Below are positions 22,337 through 28,086 of a DNA stretch of 28,086 bases, piece after piece (position 1 is the stretch's first letter; the number at the start of each line of letters is the position of its first letter). The stretch comes from Actinobacteria bacterium UBA2286 (GTDB taxonomy: Bacteria > Actinomycetota > Coriobacteriia > Anaerosomatales > Anaerosomataceae), in the NCBI GenBank assembly GCA_002345925.1, contig DDWM01000066.1:3559-31644 (forward strand), given 5' to 3'. Both the position numbers and the translations under genes were made by a program. The notes beneath the pieces were generated by a model. That model saw only the letters and a list, made by a program, of their open reading frames with translations. It ran no database searches and was not told the DNA's origin.

Positions 22337-24535
22337 CTCGAATTGAGGCACGTGATTCGCTTGCGCCGCAACGTACTCCCCGTACCAGGCCATAGCGGCC
22401 AGCGCGCGCACTGCGGCGACCGGCGAGTACAGCATGACGGGATCGTACCGCCCGCCGCCCGGGAACGTCGCGGCCTCGATCGGGCGCAGAGGGACGTTGA
22501 TGATCGGCTTACCCGTGCTCTCCATCAGCTCGGTCACGCGCTCAAGGAAGGCGATCTCGGCGGGGTTGAAGCTGCCGCGGCCGGGGCCGCCGGGAACACC
22601 AGCTTGCGCAGCATCATCCGAAATCCACCCGGTAGACGGGCTGCGCAGGATGCCGAGTGCGACTATGGCGTCGACCTCGTCGCTCTCGGCGAGCACCGTG
22701 AGCGCGCTGTTCGCGAGGTCCGAGCCGACTGCGGTCACGAGGTCGACAGGGTTGTTCCGGCACCAGTACTCGGGCAGGAGTTCGTCGAGCGCGGCGAGGA
22801 CGCCGGGCTCCAGTCGCGCGAGCTCGAGGTCGTTTCGGCCGAGCTCATCGGCCGCGAGGACTCCCCAACCTCCACCGAGCGTCATGACCGCCACGCGGCG
22901 ACCAGTCGGCCGAGGGAGTGCGCTGAGGCACAGCGCCAGGTCGAGGCTCTCGTCCGGGCCGGTGCGAACGAGGCATCCGGTCTGGCGGGCCGCCGCCAGG
23001 AAGACCTCGACCGAGCCAGCCATCGCGCCCGTGTGCGACGCGGCAGCCTGGCGGCCGTAATCCGTCATGCCGCCCGGCAGGATCACCACAGGCTTCTTGG
23101 GAGTGATCCGGCTCATGACATCGAGGAATCGACGGCCATCGCCGACGCTCTCCATATAGATGAGAGCTGCAGCCGTCTTGTCGTCGTCGCCGAGCGCGTC
23201 CAGCACATCAAGGGCGCTGGTGCTCGCCTGATTGCCCACCGAGACGTACTTGTCGATGCCCACGCCGCGCCTCTCGGCCCTGGTCACGAGCTGCACGCCG
23301 ATGTTGCCGGACTGGGAGACGATGCTCAGCCCACCAGGCTGCGGGCGCAACTCCAGGAAGCCGACAGCGTGGAGTTGGCTGTGCGTCGCGAGCATGCCCA
23401 TGCAGTTCGGGCCGATGAGCGTGACACCTGAGGTACGGGCGGTCTCGACCAGCTCAGCCTCCGCCTCGGCTCCCGCCTCCCCCGCCTCGGCGAAGCCCGC
23501 AGCCACCACAAGCGCAACCGGGATGCCACGCTCGCCGCACTGCTCGACCACGCCGCCGACGTGAGCGGCCCCGAGCGCAACCAGCGCCAGGTCGGGGGTT
23601 TCGGGCAGCTCCGCGATGCTGGCGTAGGCCGGCGGACCTTGCACGGACCCGCCGCGCCCATTCACGGGGTAGATGGGACCCGCGAAGTCGCCATCGATGA
23701 TGTTCTTGAGTAGGGATCCGCCCCATTTTGCCAGGTCGTCCGAAGCGCCGACAACCGCGACCGCGCGCGGCGCGAAGAACGGCGCCAGGTCGGGGGTTGC
23801 GGTGGCGTGCGCCGTGCGCCGCTCGGCTGCGGGGTCGAGGATCACGAGCGCATCGGCGGCCACCGGCGTCGAGCCCTCCACGATGAGCGGGTTCACGTCG
23901 ATCTCCGCGATCGCAGGATGGTCCTCGGCGATGCGCGCCAAAGCGCGGATCGAAGCGACCAGCGCCGCACGGTCGACGACCGGCATGCCGCGGAATTCGC
24001 CGAGTAGGGCGTTCGCGCGGATGTCCGAAAGCATGAGCTCTATGTCGCGGTCGTCGATGGGAGTAACGCCGAGCACGACGTCCTTGTGCGCCTCGGCGAA
24101 GATGCCTCCGATGCCGAAGAGGACGACGGGCCCGAAGAGCGGGTCGCGCTTCATACCGATCATGAACTCGCGGGATCCCTTGACCATCCGCTCCACGAGG
24201 AGCTGAGCGTCCTGGCCTTCGGTGAGCGCCAGAAGCGAGCGTGCAGCGTCCCGGACGGCCTCGTCGCTGCTAAGGTTCAGGGCAACCAGTCCGCGCTCTG
24301 TCTTGTGGGTGATGTGCGCGCCGACCGCCTTGATGGCCACCGGGCCATCGAGACCTCGTGCGATGACTACGGCCTCGTCCTCGGTGCATGCCAGGCCGCC
24401 TTCGGGGACGGTTATCCCGTAGCTGGCGAGCAGCGCCTTAGCCTGCCCCTCATCCAGCGCACTGAGCCCTTGAGCGACGGCTTCAGCCACAACATCGGCT
24501 GCCGCACGTTGAGCGTCTTGCGATCGCGTCACCAT
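22319..24535 (-). CDS. Acyl-CoA synthetase (ADP-forming), acetate-CoA ligase family
   Basis: A 738-residue fused enzyme that interconverts an acyl-CoA, ADP and phosphate with the free acid, CoA and ATP, giving substrate-level ATP during fermentation. An N-terminal ATP-grasp domain (about 20-235) carries AIKAVGAHITHKTERG with His77. A CoA-binding Rossmann domain follows from about 253 (AVAVVGASDDLAKWGG). The succinyl-CoA-ligase-like part carries IGPNCMGM (374-381), SQSGNIGVQ and the phosphohistidine loop ASHTGAMAGS with His501. This beta-then-alpha order is one of the known fused arrangements. Acetate, propionate or an aryl acid could be the substrate. The ATG at 24535 follows GGAG at 8 nt. 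The stop lies inside the operator of the following gene, with no terminator between. Confidence 0.93.
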   Translation of the reverse strand: MVTRSQDAQRAAADVVAEAVAQGLSALDEGQAKALLASYGITVPEGGLACTEDEAVVIARGLDGPVAIKAVGAHITHKTERGLVALNLSSDEAVRDAARSLLALTEGQDAQLLVERMVKGSREFMIGMKRDPLFGPVVLFGIGGIFAEAHKDVVLGVTPIDDRDIELMLSDIRANALLGEFRGMPVVDRAALVASIRALARIAEDHPAIAEIDVNPLIVEGSTPVAADALVILDPAAERRTAHATATPDLAPFFAPRAVAVVGASDDLAKWGGSLLKNIIDGDFAGPIYPVNGRGGSVQGPPAYASIAELPETPDLALVALGAAHVGGVVEQCGERGIPVALVVAAGFAEAGEAGAEAEAELVETARTSGVTLIGPNCMGMLATHSQLHAVGFLELRPQPGGLSIVSQSGNIGVQLVTRAERRGVGIDKYVSVGNQASTSALDVLDALGDDDKTAAALIYMESVGDGRRFLDVMSRITPKKPVVILPGGMTDYGRQAAASHTGAMAGSVEVFLAAARQTGCLVRTGPDESLDLALCLSALPRPTGRRVAVMTLGGGWGVLAADELGRNDLELARLEPGVLAALDELLPEYWCRNNPVDLVTAVGSDLANSALTVLAESDEVDAIVALGILRSPSTGWISDDAAQAGVPGGPGRGSFNPAEIAFLERVTELMESTGKPIINVPLRPIEAATFPGGGRYDPVMLYSPVAAVRALAAMAWYGEYVAAQANHVPQFELTLPQ

Positions 24536-24662
24536 GATGTGTGCTCCGTATCCGAGAGGTACCGAGGCGACACTCCGGTCTCAGAGAGCCGCTCTGCTCA
24601 GTATATGGGCTTGTTGGCGCAATCGTGGACATGGCGGCAGTGCGCGGCGGAGCCTCCAGGCC

Positions 24663-26708
24663 TCAGCCGAGCAGGTCGCCCAGCTCCTCTGGTGTCGTAA
24701 CAGGCTTCTCACATGCAAACTGGCGACAGAGGTACGCGGTCGTGGCCCCGTCGATGGAGCCACGTCCTTCGAACAGCGCAATTCCGCCGTTCTCGTCCCG
24801 TGCCTTGGCGGCAACGACGAGATTGGGTCTGTAGGTCGCGCGCACAACGGCCAGCAAAGAGACCGGGTCAGGGCCGACGATCGCCAGTTCACTTGGCGGT
24901 GACAAAATGAAATCGAGCGCCGAGAGCCACGCGGCAAATCCAAGTGGAACGTGCGCCAGCTGATCCCCAACACCAGCAACAGCAGCGACGGCTGCCTCTG
25001 AGTACCCCGGCTCACCCGTATACTCGCCAAGCTTCGCGAGGACCATGGCCGCCACGGACCCGCCTGACGGCATCGCACCGTCTTGGGTCTCCTTGGGCCG
25101 GAAGAGCAGCTCCTCGTGGTCGTCGCTCGTGTCGAAGAAACCACCCGCCGGATCGGTGAAGTGCGCAAGGATCGTGTCCGCAAGACCGATTGCCGCCTCA
25201 ATCCACTCGGGGTCGAATGTGGTCTGGTAGAGCTCCAGCAGCCCCTCGGCATAGTTTGCGTAGTCTTCGAGATAGCCGTTGAGTCTCGGCCTCCCGTCCT
25301 TCCATGTGCGCCTGAGGCGGCCTTCCGAATCCCTGACCTGGCTCAGCACGAACCTCGCGTTTGTCTCTGCGATCTTCAGATAGTCCGCGCGTCCACATGC
25401 CCGGGCCGCCTCTGCGAACGAGGAGAGCATCAGGCCGTTCCAGCCGACAAGTATCTTGTCATCGGTGCCCGGCCTCACCCGGCCGTCTCGACTCGCAAGC
25501 AGCTTCTTGCGGGCGCGCAGCATCCGCGCTTCGACTTCCGCGACGTCGAGTGATGCCTCCGCTGCCACCTGAGCGATCGGCTTCGCCACGAACAGAATGC
25601 TCGCTCCCTCAAAGTTGCCACTCTCGGTGACTCCGTAGGCCTCCATGAGAAGACGCGCATCACCCTCCGGGCCAGCCGAATCGCCGCCAAGCACCGCCGC
25701 GATCTCGGCGGGTTTCCATACGAAGAATCGCCCCTCTTCACCCTCGGAGTCCGCGTCCTGCGCCGAGTAGAAACCGCCGCTGGCGTCGAGCATCTCGCGA
25801 ATGACGTAGTCGAGCGTTTCCTCAACGATCTCGCGGTACCGCAGCTCTCCAGTGACCTGCCAGGCGTGGAGGTAAACGCGCGCGAGTTGGGCGTTGTCGT
25901 AGAGCATCTTCTCGAAGTGCGGCACGAGCCAGATCGCGTCGGTGGCGTAGCGATGGAAACCGCCGCCGAGCTGGTCGTAGATCCCTCCGCGCGCCATCGC
26001 ATCGAGAGTACGGGTGACCATCGCCAGGAGAGACGCTTCGTCGGTGGCAAGATACCTCCGCAGGAGGAATTCGAGGATCGCCGGCTGCGGGAACTTGGGG
26101 GCGCCACCCCAGCCACCGTGCTGGCTGTCGAACGTACGCGAAAGCCCGCGAACAGCGACGTCGAGCACATCTCGGCCGAGCGAAGCACCTGGTGTGCCCG
26201 CTGCCGTGCGGCGGGGTGCGAGCGCCTCGGTCAGCCGTGCGCCTGCACCCAGAACCTCGTCGCGCTGCGTCTCCCACAGCTCTGCGATACGCCCGAGCAC
26301 CTGGGTGAACGACATCATGCCGTGACGCGGAGTGTTCGGGAAGTATGTGCCGCCATAGAACGGCTCGCGGTCCGGCGTCAGGAACACGCTCATCGGCCAT
26401 CCACCATGCTCGGTCATGGCATGGACCGCCGCCGTATAGATGGCGTCCACGTCCGGCCGCTCCTCGCGATCGACCTTGACCGAGACGAAGTGCTCGTTCA
26501 TCAGTGCGGCGGTAGCCTCGTCCTCAAAGCTCTCGTGCTCCATGACGTGGCACCAGTGGCATGCCGAGTAACCGACGCTGAGAAAGACGGGCTTGTCCTC
26601 TCGGCGTGCTTTGTCGAAAGCCTCGTCGCCCCAGGGGAACCAGTCCACAGGGTTGCTCGCGTGCTGGAGAAGGTAGGGGCTGGTTTCAGATGCAAGGCGG
26701 TTCGGCAT
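24663..26708 (-). CDS. Thioredoxin domain-containing protein, YyaL/DUF255 (COG1331) family
   Basis: A 681-residue cytoplasmic protein. The N-terminus (NRLASETSPYLLQHASNPVDW) is the family signature. The thioredoxin-like domain (about 1-165) has a CxxC-type SACHWCHVME motif (Cys50, Cys53), DREERPDVD, HGGWPMSVFLTPD and GGTYFP. The rest (about 190-680) is an alpha/alpha toroid like N-acylglucosamine 2-epimerase, with GGGFHRYATDAIWLVPHFEKMLYDNAQL and DGKILVGWNGLM-like (DDKILVGWNGLM) blocks. The biochemical role is unsettled; the human relative is SPATA20. The ATG at 26708 follows GGGAG. A 127-bp gap separates it from the acyl-CoA synthetase gene downstream. Confidence 0.93.
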   Translation of the reverse strand: MPNRLASETSPYLLQHASNPVDWFPWGDEAFDKARREDKPVFLSVGYSACHWCHVMEHESFEDEATAALMNEHFVSVKVDREERPDVDAIYTAAVHAMTEHGGWPMSVFLTPDREPFYGGTYFPNTPRHGMMSFTQVLGRIAELWETQRDEVLGAGARLTEALAPRRTAAGTPGASLGRDVLDVAVRGLSRTFDSQHGGWGGAPKFPQPAILEFLLRRYLATDEASLLAMVTRTLDAMARGGIYDQLGGGFHRYATDAIWLVPHFEKMLYDNAQLARVYLHAWQVTGELRYREIVEETLDYVIREMLDASGGFYSAQDADSEGEEGRFFVWKPAEIAAVLGGDSAGPEGDARLLMEAYGVTESGNFEGASILFVAKPIAQVAAEASLDVAEVEARMLRARKKLLASRDGRVRPGTDDKILVGWNGLMLSSFAEAARACGRADYLKIAETNARFVLSQVRDSEGRLRRTWKDGRPRLNGYLEDYANYAEGLLELYQTTFDPEWIEAAIGLADTILAHFTDPAGGFFDTSDDHEELLFRPKETQDGAMPSGGSVAAMVLAKLGEYTGEPGYSEAAVAAVAGVGDQLAHVPLGFAAWLSALDFILSPPSELAIVGPDPVSLLAVVRATYRPNLVVAAKARDENGGIALFEGRGSIDGATTAYLCRQFACEKPVTTPEELGDLLG

Positions 26709-26743
26709 TCATACTCCCGGGTGGGATTTGGCTACGCGTCCGA

Positions 26744-26769
26744 CGCGAGACGCTGCGGGGCGTCTCGCG
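26744..26769. other. Perfect 10-bp hairpin upstream of the YyaL-family gene
   Basis: CGCGAGACGC and GCGTCTCGCG form a perfect stem with a 6-nt loop, 36 bp before the start codon at 26708. There is no T-run. It could be a 5'-leader structure, a protein-binding palindrome, or a barrier to transcription from the right. Confidence 0.5.
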
Positions 26770-26900
26770 CGCAGAAGGTATGTACCCGAAGGAGCATCCG
26801 TGATGGCCGCGTCCAGCCACCCCTCTGCGCCACAAGAAATTTGTAGCCCGATTCCAGACTCGGCATCAGGCTACTCAGGCCACTGGCCTGTTGAAGTTCT

Positions 26901-26923
26901 TGGTGCCCCCAAGGGAATTCGAA
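26901..26923 (-). pseudogene. tRNA 3'-end fragment (candidate attachment site)
   Basis: On the minus strand this reads T-loop TTCGAAT, T-stem TCCCT, acceptor TGGGGGC, discriminator A, then CCA: exactly 7+5+7+1+3 nt. The bases before the T-loop (CAGGA) pair with only three of the five T-stem bases, and no anticodon or D arm follows, so the tRNA identity ends here. It is what remains at the distal end of an element inserted in a tRNA gene; the parent tRNA should begin GCCCCCA and is not in this window. Confidence 0.7.
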
Positions 26924-26938
26924 TCCTGATTGTGCTTG

Positions 26939-27018
26939 TGACTGTTGGTGACTGTTGGGACTCGTTGGTACAGCGGAGCTGCGGCGAGTCCCAATAGGTA
27001 CCAACGAGTACCAACAGT
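26939..27018. repeat. Inverted clusters of a 10-bp GTTGG repeat
   Basis: Three decamers ending GTTGG (TGACTGTTGG, TGACTGTTGG, GACTCGTTGG; 26939-26968) are followed by two inverted decamers (GTACCAACGA, GTACCAACAG; 26998-27017). Arms 26951-26971 and 26998-27018 pair over 21 bp with one mismatch. An alternative stem, TTGGGACTCG/CGAGTCCCAA (26955-26964 with 26985-26994), is a perfect 10 bp and excludes the first. Confidence 0.75.
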
Positions 27019-27172
27019 TCCCATGTATTTGGGCGACAAATCGGGCACCAAATCCGGGGCGCGAATGAGATCGGCTTTCGTCGCAATATCATGGATTGAG
27101 AGTCCATGCCACGCAGGTGTACCGAACCACGTCGGCATCATCGACGTGTCGTTGACATCGGGCAACTTCGAC

Positions 27173-27205
27173 TTCTTCTTCATCATCATCATCGTCGTCG
27201 TCGTC
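27173..27205. repeat. Triplet repeat tract (TTC)3(ATC)4(GTC)4
   Basis: Eleven consecutive NTC triplets. It lies 38 bp beyond the stop of the AbiEii-like gene and in no supported reading frame. Slippage could change its length between strains. Confidence 0.85.
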
Positions 27206-27242
27206 GAAGGAGGAGGCTCACCCAATCGTGGGCGAACGCCAA

Positions 27243-28086
27243 CTAGGCCTCTTCATCCCGGTCCAACGCCTCAATCATCTTCCGAGCCTCCCACTCTTCG
27301 GCACGGCTGCACCGCAGGAGTCGCCCCTCTTCCTCGTCAAGGTCACGAAGGAAGACGAAGCGATTTCGCACGTCATCGATCCAGTGAATGATGTCAACGG
27401 GCGTGGTCAGATAGCCGATAGCCTCAGGCTCGAACTCGGCCTCGCTCCGGGGCCGAAGTATGTCCTCAGGGTCCCACGGCTTCTCGCCCAGACCGTCGTC
27501 GACGACATCCGACCAAACCTTGAGAGCCGTCATTCGCCTGACAAGCGGCTCGTCGAAAGGACGATGAGACAACCACGCGAGGTCGTACAGGTCTCGCGCA
27601 AGGCTGTTGCGGCGATATCGCGCCAGCTTCTCGGCGATCACCTCTTCGATTCGGGCCGTAGGAATCGCCGGCAGCAGGACGTCGTACTGTGCGTGGATGG
27701 GAAGTGGCAGCGCTGGAAGCCGTTCGGGCGACAACCAGAGTCCACGTCGTCCGAGATCGAGCCGAGCGGGCGCCTCCGTATCCCCGAACTCGCTGGCGAT
27801 ATGCAACAACATCCGTTGCGTGCCATTCAACGGCTCGAGTTCAAACGTAAACGGGCCGACCTGGGCACCCTGAACGATCTCGATGAGCAGGTCGGCGGTC
27901 GCGTCGCCCATACCGGCGAAGTCAAGATCGGTCGAAAAGCGACCGGCATTGCCCGCGCGGAACTTGCGGATGGCGGTTCCGCCTTTCAGAGAGACACCTA
28001 ACTCGAAGATTCCGGCTTCAGAGAGATGGGCCAGCAGATGATCTTGGGCAATATCGATGAGCGCAGGCCCGCGTCCTCCTTTGCGT
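27243..28086 (-). CDS. AbiEii/AbiGii-type nucleotidyltransferase (N-terminus beyond right edge)
   Basis: An open frame of 281 codons including the stop, entering from the right edge; its start is outside the window. The nucleotidyltransferase core is clear: SLKGGTAIRKFR followed by AGRFSTDLDF, matching the GG[ST] and DxDF motifs of the AbiEii/AbiGii toxin family. Downstream, EEVIAEKLARYRRNSLARDLYDLAWL matches the family's Lys-plus-RDxYDL motif. In AbiE systems this protein is the toxin, a GTP-binding nucleotidyltransferase, and the antitoxin AbiEi is a winged-helix protein encoded just upstream. Here that position falls outside the window. The gene lies on the element side of a tRNA fragment, fitting a mobile defence or toxin-antitoxin cargo. 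It is not similar in length to the small nucleotidyltransferase at 21487-21936. Confidence 0.9.
   Translation of the reverse strand, partial: RKGGRGPALIDIAQDHLLAHLSEAGIFELGVSLKGGTAIRKFRAGNAGRFSTDLDFAGMGDATADLLIEIVQGAQVGPFTFELEPLNGTQRMLLHIASEFGDTEAPARLDLGRRGLWLSPERLPALPLPIHAQYDVLLPAIPTARIEEVIAEKLARYRRNSLARDLYDLAWLSHRPFDEPLVRRMTALKVWSDVVDDGLGEKPWDPEDILRPRSEAEFEPEAIGYLTTPVDIIHWIDDVRNRFVFLRDLDEEEGRLLRCSRAEEWEARKMIEALDRDEEA

Larger units (their letters stand above)
26709..27242. other. Non-coding junction region with hairpins, a tRNA fragment and repeats
   Basis: These 534 bp between the YyaL gene and the AbiEii-like gene contain no supported CDS. From left to right they hold a 10-bp GC hairpin (26744-26769), a tRNA 3'-end fragment (26901-26923), decamer repeats that form competing stems (26939-27018), a run of GATTTG-type short repeats near 27031-27055, and a triplet repeat tract (27173-27205). 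This combination is typical of an integration junction. Confidence 0.6.

Noticed and set aside
22343..23431. Plus-strand ORF of 362 codons
   Set aside because: It is antisense to the acyl-CoA synthetase gene, whose catalytic motifs are intact.
26875..27225. Minus-strand ORF of 116 codons (MGEPPPSTTTTMMMMKKK...) considered as an integrase C-terminal remnant
   Set aside because: Its N-terminus is the translated triplet repeat, its middle the decamer repeats and its end the tRNA fragment. There is no integrase catalytic motif (HxxR or Tyr in context) and no ribosome-binding site.
26945..27391. Plus-strand ORF of 148 codons with FFFIIIIVVVV, a possible membrane tail
   Set aside because: The hydrophobic run is only the (TTC)(ATC)(GTC) triplet tract, and the frame continues antisense through the AbiEii-like gene.

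Overview
The window looks like chromosomal DNA from a high-GC, anaerobic or facultative actinobacterium, most plausibly of the Coriobacteriia/OPB41-like lineage. That placement is inferred from three things seen together: several surface proteins carrying cell-wall-binding type 2 (CWB2) repeats, a multihaem NapC/NirT-like cytochrome plus a monohaem c-type lipoprotein, and an ADP-forming acyl-CoA synthetase. It cannot be confirmed without a database search.

Layout. 1-6933 (all minus strand) is a block of secreted or surface proteins: a partial PD40/TolB-like propeller protein, a YCF48-CWB2 protein, a large carboxypeptidase-regulatory-repeat CWB2 protein and a small membrane-anchored protein. 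This block ends at an intact tRNA-Asp (7187-7263). A 53-bp copy of the tRNA-Asp 3' half, with one mismatch, lies at 807-859, so 860-7178 is bracketed like the remains of a tRNA-targeted island. 7388-9905 is a plus-strand operon: a stand-alone cobalamin-binding protein with a CarH-type Wx9EH motif, then a LolC/FtsX-like permease and a LolD-like ATPase. 9902-11166 holds a flavodoxin-like gene and a divergent TetR-family regulator. 11163-12833 (minus) has an apparently frameshifted small ORF, a beta-solenoid repeat membrane protein and an alpha/beta hydrolase. 12928-14095 is a divergent pair (cytochrome c lipoprotein and an unknown membrane protein) sharing a promoter region with two direct repeats spaced 22 bp. 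14099-17270 carries a DUF192 lipoprotein, a CDF metal transporter, an unknown small protein and a 12-haem membrane-anchored cytochrome. 17277-21383 (minus) has a membrane protein downstream of tRNA-Val, a SRPBCC protein and two flavoproteins. 21487-22278 is a compact winged-helix/nucleotidyltransferase pair that looks like a toxin-antitoxin or regulatory module. Its promoter and palindromic operator lie on the 3' end of the upstream acyl-CoA synthetase gene (22319-24535). 24663-26708 is a YyaL/DUF255 thioredoxin-like protein. The right edge (26901-28086) begins with a 23-nt tRNA 3'-end fragment, followed by clustered decamer repeats and an AbiEii-type nucleotidyltransferase running off the window. 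This looks like the boundary of a second integrated element carrying a defence or toxin-antitoxin gene.

The genes most worth a second look are the short CarH-like cobalamin sensor coupled to an ABC exporter, the two nucleotidyltransferase modules, the two tRNA-fragment boundaries, and the repeat-rich control regions at 13280-13314, 16007-16035, 22309-22336 and 26939-27018.
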